From Candidatus Kapaibacterium sp. (lineage in GTDB: Bacteria; Bacteroidota; Ignavibacteria; Kapaibacteriales; UBA2268), in the NCBI GenBank assembly GCA_027858275.1, contig JAQIDA010000373.1, forward strand, positions 1 to 13,607: DNA of 13,607 nucleotides, read 5' to 3'. Under the pieces are notes generated by a model, which saw nothing but the letters and a program-made list of their open reading frames with translations, was not told the origin of the DNA and did not search any database. Below, piece by piece: positions 1-7,901 of the stretch. The stretch's first letter is position 1; the number at the start of each line of letters is the position of its first letter. Position numbers and translations under genes: made by a program.

Positions 1-547
1 GTCTTATATCACGGAGCACAAACAGAAATTTGATGATCTGGACACTCTTATTAAAAATCAAGATCGGATAAAGAGGCAAGCTAATGGGGGTAACAGCATT
101 CTGTTCTCCTACCCTCCGAATGAGGAAAATGCCTATATCAACGAGTTGAGAAAAATCTACACTGACAAAGCAGAATTTATAGATGTCAGCAAGCTTCTAG
201 TAAAATATATCGATGTGGAAGGTTGGGACTCATTCAAAGATTATTACATGGCTTATCAAAGCACTGCACATAAAGTCTTTAGTTCCGACGATCCCACTGT
301 TGATCTTAAAGATATGATTATTAACGCAATCACGGAAGCGTGCCAAAACAATAAAATTCCATTTTTAATTAGATCCGGCTGTCTCTTTGGAACTGGGATC
401 GATAGTGTAAATATTATGGAAAACGATAAAGTAATGAGTCAGTCTCAGCCGTTAGTGATTTTTTATCCGTCTAAGTGCGAAAACGATCTTTTATATTTTT
501 TGAATTTTAAACCAGCATCAAAGTACCGTTGTACATTGGTTAAATAG
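1..547 (+). CDS. brxB: BrxB, BREX protein of the DUF1788 family (5' partial)
   Basis: The frame is open from the left edge (first complete codon at position 2) to TAG at 545-547 and gives about 181 residues. A full BrxB is roughly 190-200 residues, so only about 10-20 N-terminal residues should be missing. An internal TTG at 146 is not the start, because the family-like motif ILFSYPPNEE lies upstream of it. The C-terminal part carries LVIFYPSK, which resembles the conserved end of DUF1788 proteins, where a strand with an FYP motif is followed by a short hydrophobic segment. BrxB is a small, essential BREX component needed for restriction and, in several systems, methylation. Its biochemical role is not settled, and no catalytic motif is visible. 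Its stop overlaps the ribosome binding site of brxC, so the two are probably translationally coupled. Identification rests on these motifs plus position directly before brxC. Confidence 0.9.
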   Translation, partial: SYITEHKQKFDDLDTLIKNQDRIKRQANGGNSILFSYPPNEENAYINELRKIYTDKAEFIDVSKLLVKYIDVEGWDSFKDYYMAYQSTAHKVFSSDDPTVDLKDMIINAITEACQNNKIPFLIRSGCLFGTGIDSVNIMENDKVMSQSQPLVIFYPSKCENDLLYFLNFKPASKYRCTLVK

Positions 548-551
548 GGAG
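546..551 (+). promoter_or_regulatory. Ribosome binding site of brxC overlapping the brxB stop
   Basis: AGGGAG starts inside the brxB TAG stop (545-547) and lies 6 nt before the brxC ATG at 558. This supports that start codon and suggests that ribosomes ending brxB can reinitiate on brxC. Confidence 0.75.
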
Positions 552-557
552 AAGCTC

Positions 558-3500
558 ATGCTAAATATTACTGATATCTTGAATCTTAATCTAACTGATG
601 AGTTTAAAAGTGTCATAGACCTTGAGTCAAGAAAGGACGATGTAATTCAGTCTGAGATTGAATCATATATTGTGACCGAAGGTATTGCCAGGCACTTAAG
701 CAGTTTTCTAAATGATTATAAATCGAACATGCAAGAAACCGGAGTATGGCTTTCCGGATTCTACGGTTCCGGGAAATCTCACTTTGCTAAGATGCTTGGG
801 TATATCCTTGCTAATCCCAAAATAAACGGTACATCGGCGATTGATCGGTTTATACCCCGCTTGAAAGGAGTTTCTGGTGAGGAATTACTTAAAAATTCGA
901 TTAACGGCTTAGCTCCTTATAACAGCAGAGTAATATTCTTGGATATAGCAAAACAAGACACTTCAAACGGTTTGGCTTTCACTCTTTTTGCCAATTTTTT
1001 AAAGAATCTGGGCTTCAAAGATGACATTCACGGATATATGGAGTTTGAGCTTTTTATCAATGGTAAATATGATGATTTCAAGAATGCGGTCTTAAAACTT
1101 GAGAATCAGGAGTGGAACGAATTTAAGAAAATCAATCAGAATGCAATTAGTGGCATGCGAAAAGCTAGTCTGGAAATTGGGTTTACTGAAAATGATTATC
1201 AGAATATACTTAACAATTATGGTACAGCAATTAAAAATTTCTCTGCAGGAAAATTCAAAGAAGAGCTCAGTAAGTATCTGAAATTCGAGAAGGAAGAAAG
1301 ATTAGTGTTTATTTTTGATGAGGCCAGCGAGGCTATCAGCACAGATAAATTCAGCTTGCTTGAGTTGCAAGGTGTCAGCGAAGCCCTGTCAGGATTAGGC
1401 AGCAGAGCCTGGTCTATAGCTATTGCTCAAGAGAAACTCGATGATGTTATCAACAAACCTAATGTAAACCGAAGTCAACTAACAAAGGTTACAGATAGAT
1501 TTAAGACAAAAATACATTTAGAGTCTACCGAGGTGGATTTAATTATTCGAAACAGACTCCTCCAAAAAACAAACTCAGGTAAAGATAAATTACTTGATTA
1601 TTTTAAGGAAAAGAAAGCGCTTGTTGCTGACGCGACTAACCTGCAATCACTAATAAAGGAAACTCAAACTACAAATGCTGATGACTTTGCTGAATACTAT
1701 CCCTTCCATAGATACCAGTTTGATTTGATGCAAAAATTCCTGTTCAGCTCAAAAGCTTTAGCGTCGTCTCAGATTGCCGAACGCGGAATGATTATTACTA
1801 CAGTTGATGTTTTGAAAAAACAAATCAACAAAATGAAACTGTTTGATTTTACTCCCGGATACTCGATTTGCGCTGAAGCACAACCTGCTCCGCCGGCTGA
1901 ACTTGTCAACAAATATGACTCTGCTCAGAAAGCCTTAAATAAAAGCAAAAGCAGCATTGACGGCAAAGAGCTTCTTCAAGTAGTACACTTGCTTGTGGAT
2001 TCAGATTTCATTTTCCCTACAGTCGCAAATATCACAAAAAGTTATATTTCTGATATTAGCACTTATTATCCTCAAAAAAAAATAATTGAACATGCTCTTA
2101 ATACTCTGGTTGATTCAAAAGTCCTACTACTCACCGGGAGCAATTATAAAATTACTTCTGATATTGAAGAAAAACTGCTGGCAGAAATGCAAAGATTATC
2201 CGTGGGCTATGAATTGAAAAAGAGAAATTTTATCAAGTATCTTAAAGACTATAAATTTTTTGATGAATTTGCTGTATACACAGACATCGGCGATTCTTTC
2301 AAATTTAGCATACTCTCAGATCAGGAGGACGAGCTCTGCGGAGCGAGCAACAAGAAACTTCAGATGACAGTTTACAGTCCTTTTAATATCGGCGGTAACA
2401 GGCAAGATTCTATTGATCAGATCAAGACAGAAACTCAAAACAAAAATAATATATGTACTCTTATACCTGTCGACAGTGAATTTGAGCAGATTAATAAATT
2501 GATTGAAGAAATTATTCGATATGAACATTTAGCTGAGAACAATGCAGGCAATTCAGACAGTGACATACGCCAAATTCTCCGCGATTTTGCATTAATTGCA
2601 GAGGATAAGAAGAAAAATTTGAAATTGCTTGTTGATAGTGCCTACAATAATGGGACATTAATATATTTGTACGATGAATTCATTTTAGATGATAGGACAT
2701 TTATAAGTAATATAAATAACATTCAACAGAAAATGGTCAAGAACATTTATACTAAGAGATTGGAGACTCAGCTTGATGACGGATTGGTTAAAAAAATTTT
2801 CTCCGTTCAAAAAAATCGCTTAAACAGCATATTCTCCGGCAAAGATTATATATTCTTTGACGCAAACGGGACTTTTATCGGGGATCACTTGAAAGTAGTT
2901 GAAGAGATATCCGCAAAAATCATTAATAGCCCTGTTGACGGTCGTAGTTTGGAATCGGAATTGTCAGGTGCTCCGTGGAGCTATTCTTTCGGGACTATTG
3001 TTTCGACTCTGGCAGTTTTGTTTCGTGCAGGGCGGCTTACACTTAAATTCGATGAGCATCCTTATAATTCATATAAAGATAAAACTGCACAGGATGCATT
3101 TGTTAACACAACTAAGTTCAGATCAGCAGATTTCCATAGGTTATCGGAAGTGCTTTCTGCTTCTGAAAAAAGGGACGCAGTTCAATTGCTTATGGACCTT
3201 AAGTTCCAAAAACATACAAATAGAAAATTGGATTGGGATGACAACGATTTCGAACTGGCTGACGGTATCAGAATGATGGCCGACCACTTCATCGTCTTGC
3301 TTGAGTCACTCAACGATACCGTTAAGCAATTTAAAAAACTCTTCCCCGACGTTGATGCACAGAAACAAATTTTGATGGAATTTTCCGGAAAAGTTACTGA
3401 GAACAATTATATCGACAGAGTGAAGCTCTTGATGAAAAAAAAGGACGGTTTTAAATCTGCTGTTGAGACTATTATCGCTGCTCAGAAATTTATTAAAGAC

Positions 3501-4178
3501 AAATTCGCAAAAGTAAATGCTTATAAAGGATTTATCGAATCGGTAATGGCAGAATTGAACAAAGCAGCTCTAAGTGATCAAGATGTCAAAACGGATAAGG
3601 ATAATTTTTTAAAACTATACAATCAAGACATGGTTCAAAATTATGACCAACTCCAAAATATATATCAAAAAGTCAAAGACAGATATTTCGAATTGATAAA
3701 AGACGCAGCCGGCAAGATGAACAGCAAATATCAAAAACTTGTCAATGATGTTAAGATCGCGCGAGACCTTCTTAGAAACTATCCCGACGCTCCAAACAAC
3801 AGTAACCTCAACAAGATAGTATCTTTGAACAAGTACTGCTCTGAGAGGATCGTGACTAACGTTGATTTGAAAAATTCTACTACTTGTAATAATTGCGGCT
3901 TCTCTCTCTCTGATATGCTTGATTACATATCCTTGGCAGCGACGAAAGAGAACGAACTTCTTATTATCAAAAGTTCATTCGTCTCCTCTGCTCCCACGCA
4001 GGTAGACCCCGCGATTGGTCAAACAACGGATGCTGCGCAAAAGCCAAGAAAAGTGATACTGTCCATCCCCAACAAGATTATGACAGTGAAAAATTATAAG
4101 GATTTGCTCAGCGATCAACTGAAAGCTGTTGCCAATGATGAGCCCGACAATCATATTGAACTGGAAATTGAAATCTAA
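558..4178 (+). CDS. brxC: BrxC, BREX AAA+ ATPase
   Basis: This 1206-residue protein matches BrxC in length and motif layout. A Walker A motif, GFYGSGKS, lies at residues 67-74 (K73), just after the hydrophobic strand GVWLS. A Walker B motif, LVFIFDEAS, lies at about 249-257 (D254, E255). The remainder is a long helical region with a charged, coiled-coil-like stretch around residues 950-1090. A single C-x2-C pair (C1110, C1113) follows, then a conserved-looking basic and hydrophobic tail. BrxC is a large cytoplasmic P-loop ATPase required for both defence and methylation in type 1 BREX, thought to organise the BREX complex with BrxB, PglX and PglZ. The ATG start is fixed by the Shine-Dalgarno site 6 nt upstream. 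The frame contains an A9 run at 2074-2082 and an A8 run at 3435-3442, but is unbroken. Identity is secure from motifs and context; the role of the CxxC is unknown to me. Confidence 0.95.
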   Translation: MLNITDILNLNLTDEFKSVIDLESRKDDVIQSEIESYIVTEGIARHLSSFLNDYKSNMQETGVWLSGFYGSGKSHFAKMLGYILANPKINGTSAIDRFIPRLKGVSGEELLKNSINGLAPYNSRVIFLDIAKQDTSNGLAFTLFANFLKNLGFKDDIHGYMEFELFINGKYDDFKNAVLKLENQEWNEFKKINQNAISGMRKASLEIGFTENDYQNILNNYGTAIKNFSAGKFKEELSKYLKFEKEERLVFIFDEASEAISTDKFSLLELQGVSEALSGLGSRAWSIAIAQEKLDDVINKPNVNRSQLTKVTDRFKTKIHLESTEVDLIIRNRLLQKTNSGKDKLLDYFKEKKALVADATNLQSLIKETQTTNADDFAEYYPFHRYQFDLMQKFLFSSKALASSQIAERGMIITTVDVLKKQINKMKLFDFTPGYSICAEAQPAPPAELVNKYDSAQKALNKSKSSIDGKELLQVVHLLVDSDFIFPTVANITKSYISDISTYYPQKKIIEHALNTLVDSKVLLLTGSNYKITSDIEEKLLAEMQRLSVGYELKKRNFIKYLKDYKFFDEFAVYTDIGDSFKFSILSDQEDELCGASNKKLQMTVYSPFNIGGNRQDSIDQIKTETQNKNNICTLIPVDSEFEQINKLIEEIIRYEHLAENNAGNSDSDIRQILRDFALIAEDKKKNLKLLVDSAYNNGTLIYLYDEFILDDRTFISNINNIQQKMVKNIYTKRLETQLDDGLVKKIFSVQKNRLNSIFSGKDYIFFDANGTFIGDHLKVVEEISAKIINSPVDGRSLESELSGAPWSYSFGTIVSTLAVLFRAGRLTLKFDEHPYNSYKDKTAQDAFVNTTKFRSADFHRLSEVLSASEKRDAVQLLMDLKFQKHTNRKLDWDDNDFELADGIRMMADHFIVLLESLNDTVKQFKKLFPDVDAQKQILMEFSGKVTENNYIDRVKLLMKKKDGFKSAVETIIAAQKFIKDKFAKVNAYKGFIESVMAELNKAALSDQDVKTDKDNFLKLYNQDMVQNYDQLQNIYQKVKDRYFELIKDAAGKMNSKYQKLVNDVKIARDLLRNYPDAPNNSNLNKIVSLNKYCSERIVTNVDLKNSTTCNNCGFSLSDMLDYISLAATKENELLIIKSSFVSSAPTQVDPAIGQTTDAAQKPRKVILSIPNKIMTVKNYKDLLSDQLKAVANDEPDNHIELEIEI

Positions 4179-4184
4179 AATCAT

Positions 4185-4189
4185 CAGGA
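4185..4189 (+). promoter_or_regulatory. Ribosome binding site of pglX
   Basis: CAGGA lies 10 nt upstream of the ATG at 4200, within the 21-nt brxC-pglX gap. It supports this ATG as the pglX start, though the spacing is a little long. Confidence 0.55.
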
Positions 4190-4199
4190 CAATTAATAC

Positions 4200-7100
4200 A
4201 TGAAACTTTCAGAACATACCGACAGGCTCAGACAGCTCATTGAAAAAGCATTTGACAAGCAATTCGCAAGGTTGGGCTTGGGCAAAGATGAATCAAGAGA
4301 CCCAAGTACATTGTCCCCCGATTCTCTTCTTAAAAGAGATAGATATGAAGCTGTAATCAAAAGTCATGAAGGAGAGACGGGAGATTATACAAGTGCTCGT
4401 GCAAAACTAATGGACGAACTGGCTTTCACTCTTTTCAACAGGCTTGCAGCCATGAAAGTTATGGAGGCCGCTAAATTGTTCCCGCCGGTTATCAGCAAAA
4501 AAACTGAACACGGAGACCGTTCTTTTGGGCATACCGCTTGGTTAGAAGAATTCCCCAAAATGCGCTCTGAAGAACTCGACGGCATTCGTGAATATTTTAA
4601 ATTTGCCTTTGATGATCTGGGCGAAACTCTTCCGCTGTTCCATAAAAATTATCCTTACGCTCTGTTGCCGGATCCGATCAGCCTGAATGATATTATTGAC
4701 GCGTATAACAAGGTTGAAAAAGACTCTAATATTGATGATAGTATTTGGGAAAGCGACGATATTCTCGGGTGGTTTTACGAAAGCTATAATAATTACAAAA
4801 AACTGGCTCATAAAGAGAGTAAGGCGAAAACTGAGTTCGACAAGGTCAGTATCCAGAGTCAGGTATATACTCCCCGCTGGGTAGTTGAATTTCTTATTAA
4901 TAATTCCATCGGCAAACTCTATCTGGAGATGTACCCGGATTCGGTTATTCGAAACAACTATAAAATTGCTAATGCTCCGACAAATTCTACTCGGAAAATA
5001 AAACCTTTGCATACAATCAAAATGATTGATACCGCTTGTGGATCAGGAAACTTCCTGCTCTATGCATTCGATTTTTTCTATGCTCTTTATATCGATCAGA
5101 TTGAGAATTATGATGCTGATTATGATGAGGATGACATTCCTCGGCTTATTATTGAAAACAATCTGCATGGGATAGATCTTGATGACAGGGCTGTTCAGCT
5201 GGCTCAGCTCGGTCTGTTTATCAAGGCGAAGAAAAAGCGCAGGAATCTCAGTCACTTGAACTTCAATGTGGTTTCTTCAGATTTCTATTTACCGGATTAT
5301 GATATAGTAAAAGAAGTTTTCGAGACAAGCGCCGAGCTGACCGGACAGCAAATAGATTTGATCCGAGAGACTTGGGGAGATCTTAAAAACGCTTACAAAT
5401 TCGGTTCTTTGGTACGGGTCGGGAGCAAGCTTAAGGACAGAATCGCCGTTCTTGAGACCGACAATCTTTCCCTATTTCCTAATCGTGGGATAAAAGTATA
5501 CGGTGATTTTGAAAAACTTTTTTTTGAGAGCTTGGAAACGACAGTCAAACAGTATGCAAAAACCAAACACGATACTTTTCTTTCCGGGAAAACCCGCGAC
5601 GCTGTTACTTACCTGAAATTGCTGACCCAACGCTACGACGTTGCCGCGGCTAATCCTCCGTATACGGACAGCTCGGACTTCGGTCCGGAGCTCAAAAAGT
5701 TTATCGACGAAAACTACAAAAAGCCTTATAAATTCAACACTAATCTATACGCCACTTTTATTAAGCGCTGCCACGAGCTGACTAATGAGGACGGCAAGAT
5801 TGCTATGATTCATCCGCACACATTCATGTATATTAAAACATTTGAGGATGTGCGTAAATTTATTGTTGAGAAAACTCATATCGATGCAATGGTAGATTTT
5901 GGTCTTGATCGAGTGAATATGTTTGGACCGGGAATACTGGTTGATGCTACTTTTTATGTCCTTAGTAAGAAACAATCAGATGTGAAAGGACTTTATTTCA
6001 ATCTGGCGGCAAATCTACAGGAAAAATTCAAAAAGGAGAAGTTCCTTGAGGCATTAGATAATTATATATCCGGGACTGCAAACGATCGTGTATACTCACT
6101 CTCTCAATCCAAGCTAAAGATCATCAAATCATGGCCTTTTATTTATTGGATAAGCGATGTGTTTAGAGAGAAGTTTGAGGGAGGATTGATTGAAAACTCT
6201 ATAGATATTCGAGCTGGAATACAAACGTCAAATAATAATCGATTTATCCGTTTTGGGTGGGAAGTGAATAAAGACGATATTTTCCATGAGGATGAAAAAG
6301 CTATTGGTGGGAAAAAATGGGTAAGATATTCAAAAGGCGGTCCATATAACAAATGGTTTGGAAATCTTTGGCTTGTAATAGATTGGGAAAACAATGGCAT
6401 AAAATTGCAGAAATATTTACTAAGCCGAGGACAAGATCTACATGCACAAGAATATTATTTTCAAAATGGCTTAACCTATTCTGCTTCAGGTAGTAAGGGC
6501 GCTTCATTACGAATACTCCCCAAGAATCATCTTTTTGATATCGGTGGTTCTTCAATATTCTTAAAAAAAGAATTCCAAGACAATTTCTATATAATGGGAT
6601 TGCTTAATTCAAAACTTATCTGTTATATTATTGATTGTTTGAATCCTACTGTGAACAAACAACCTGGTGATTTAAAGAGAATTCCTTTTGTTATCCCTCA
6701 AAAAGTAATTGGTCATGATATAACTAAATTGAGTACTGATTGTTATTCAATTAAGCGCAATTTGTGTAAATATTCTATTATTGAACCTGATTACAAAGAA
6801 TCACTTTATAGGGGAATTGGAAGCATCAAAATTTTTCTTTACTATGCCAACCACCTCCTGACTCAAGTCCTCATCAATGAGGCCATAATCAACGAAAAGA
6901 TATTCGAAGTCTATGAATTGACTGAAGAAGACAAAGCAATGGTTCTGGCAAAAGAAGGCGAAAGCATAGGCGGCCTGCCGGTAAGCGAAGAAGCCCGCAA
7001 GGCCTATTTAACAGAAGAGGAAGCCACCAAAAAGTTCCCGCTTGATAATATACGAGAGTATATCGAGCAACTGCCGACAAAAGAGTTCACGGAAGAAGAA

Positions 7101-7889
7101 CGAGAAGATATTAAAAGCGGTTTCCCAACCCTCTATCAGAGCAACAACGATCTGGAAGAATTCTGTATACGGCATCAAGTCAACCCGATCAATGTCTGGT
7201 TATGGTTCAAGCAAAGCAATGTGATCCCACAACAACGAATGCACACGCTGGCAATGGAATTTCTCGCCGATATGATCCGTGAGATCCTCATGGAAGACGA
7301 AGACGGTATTATACCGCTTGTACCCAATGCCGGCGAAAAAATATTACTCTATCGCATAGAAGAGAAGTTTTCAGAAAAAGGTTTCACGATGGCACAGTAC
7401 TCTGAGTTCGACAAAGTGCTTGGCCGCGAATTGAATGATTATCTCAACAATCATTTCTTCAAAGCCTTGTCCGATCATCTCAACTTGTTTATGTATCTGC
7501 CCAAGACACCCTTTATATGGCACATAACAAGCGGCCCTGAGCAAGGATTCGACGCATATATAATTATATACAAATGGAGCAAGGACAAGCTGCAGAGCAT
7601 CCTCTCTGTATATCTGGAAAACAGAGAGCGATCACTAATCAACCGGCAAAGCGACCTGGCCAACAACGACAGCGCCCCGGCCCAAGAGGAAAAAGAAAAA
7701 ATTCGCAAGCAATTAAGCGAACTTGAGAGCTTCAAGCAAAAAGTAGATGATCTGTTAGAAGAACGCTATAATCCTATACTCGATGACGGTGTCGGGAAAA
7801 ATATAGCACCGCTGCAAGCAAAAGGAATGTTGGCATACGATGTGCTGAACCCGGGACAATTAAAAAAATATTTAAATGCTGATTGGTAA
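4200..7889 (+). CDS. pglX: PglX, BREX type 1 adenine-specific (N6) DNA methyltransferase
   Basis: This 1229-residue protein has the motifs of a gamma-class N6-adenine methyltransferase in order. A motif-X-like VYTPRW lies at residues 222-227. Motif I, the S-adenosylmethionine site, is DTACGSGNF at 277-285. A GIDLDDRA stretch at 324-331 corresponds to the acidic loop of motif II/III, and catalytic motif IV is NPPY at 485-488. The target-recognition region begins at RAGIQTSNNNRFIRF (about residue 670) and runs to about 880, followed by a charged helical C-terminal part to 1229. The length matches type 1 PglX (about 1200). In BREX it marks host DNA at a short non-palindromic motif; it has no nuclease motif and is not an ordinary restriction enzyme. 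The gene is compositionally mosaic: the recognition segment is much more AT-rich than either flank, and codon use differs on the two sides. A T8 run lies at 5518-5525 in an intact frame. The recognised motif cannot be read from sequence. Confidence 0.97.
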   Translation: MKLSEHTDRLRQLIEKAFDKQFARLGLGKDESRDPSTLSPDSLLKRDRYEAVIKSHEGETGDYTSARAKLMDELAFTLFNRLAAMKVMEAAKLFPPVISKKTEHGDRSFGHTAWLEEFPKMRSEELDGIREYFKFAFDDLGETLPLFHKNYPYALLPDPISLNDIIDAYNKVEKDSNIDDSIWESDDILGWFYESYNNYKKLAHKESKAKTEFDKVSIQSQVYTPRWVVEFLINNSIGKLYLEMYPDSVIRNNYKIANAPTNSTRKIKPLHTIKMIDTACGSGNFLLYAFDFFYALYIDQIENYDADYDEDDIPRLIIENNLHGIDLDDRAVQLAQLGLFIKAKKKRRNLSHLNFNVVSSDFYLPDYDIVKEVFETSAELTGQQIDLIRETWGDLKNAYKFGSLVRVGSKLKDRIAVLETDNLSLFPNRGIKVYGDFEKLFFESLETTVKQYAKTKHDTFLSGKTRDAVTYLKLLTQRYDVAAANPPYTDSSDFGPELKKFIDENYKKPYKFNTNLYATFIKRCHELTNEDGKIAMIHPHTFMYIKTFEDVRKFIVEKTHIDAMVDFGLDRVNMFGPGILVDATFYVLSKKQSDVKGLYFNLAANLQEKFKKEKFLEALDNYISGTANDRVYSLSQSKLKIIKSWPFIYWISDVFREKFEGGLIENSIDIRAGIQTSNNNRFIRFGWEVNKDDIFHEDEKAIGGKKWVRYSKGGPYNKWFGNLWLVIDWENNGIKLQKYLLSRGQDLHAQEYYFQNGLTYSASGSKGASLRILPKNHLFDIGGSSIFLKKEFQDNFYIMGLLNSKLICYIIDCLNPTVNKQPGDLKRIPFVIPQKVIGHDITKLSTDCYSIKRNLCKYSIIEPDYKESLYRGIGSIKIFLYYANHLLTQVLINEAIINEKIFEVYELTEEDKAMVLAKEGESIGGLPVSEEARKAYLTEEEATKKFPLDNIREYIEQLPTKEFTEEEREDIKSGFPTLYQSNNDLEEFCIRHQVNPINVWLWFKQSNVIPQQRMHTLAMEFLADMIREILMEDEDGIIPLVPNAGEKILLYRIEEKFSEKGFTMAQYSEFDKVLGRELNDYLNNHFFKALSDHLNLFMYLPKTPFIWHITSGPEQGFDAYIIIYKWSKDKLQSILSVYLENRERSLINRQSDLANNDSAPAQEEKEKIRKQLSELESFKQKVDDLLEERYNPILDDGVGKNIAPLQAKGMLAYDVLNPGQLKKYLNADW
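6180..6840 (+). other. AT-rich target-recognition segment of pglX (probable horizontally exchanged TRD)
   Basis: My hand count gives 192 G+C in 600 bases (32%) for 6181-6780. It gives 165/360 (46%) for 5341-5700 upstream and 108/240 (45%) for 6901-7140 downstream. The segment encodes roughly residues 660-880, including GIQTSNNNRF, typical of the start of a PglX recognition domain, and IGGSSIFLKK and LNPTVNKQPGDLKRIPF near its end. The boundaries are approximate. In modification enzymes, recognition domains are the part most often exchanged by recombination to change specificity, so a foreign origin is a reasonable inference but is not proven by base composition alone. Confidence 0.6.
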
Positions 7890-7893
7890 AGGA
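7888..7893 (+). promoter_or_regulatory. Ribosome binding site of pglZ overlapping the pglX stop
   Basis: AAAGGA begins inside the pglX TAA stop (7887-7889) and lies 8 nt before the pglZ ATG at 7902. This fixes that start and suggests translational coupling. Confidence 0.75.
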
Positions 7894-7901
7894 TACTAAA
7901 A

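Noticed and set aside
2899..3276. 125-codon + strand frame overlapping brxC
   Set aside because: Out of frame within brxC, whose own frame is unbroken through this region; no motif is recognisable, so it is not a nested gene.
4542..5012. 156-codon open frame on the - strand inside pglX
   Set aside because: It lies wholly inside a clear methyltransferase frame with recognised motifs on the + strand, has no recognisable protein features, and is best explained as an antisense shadow.
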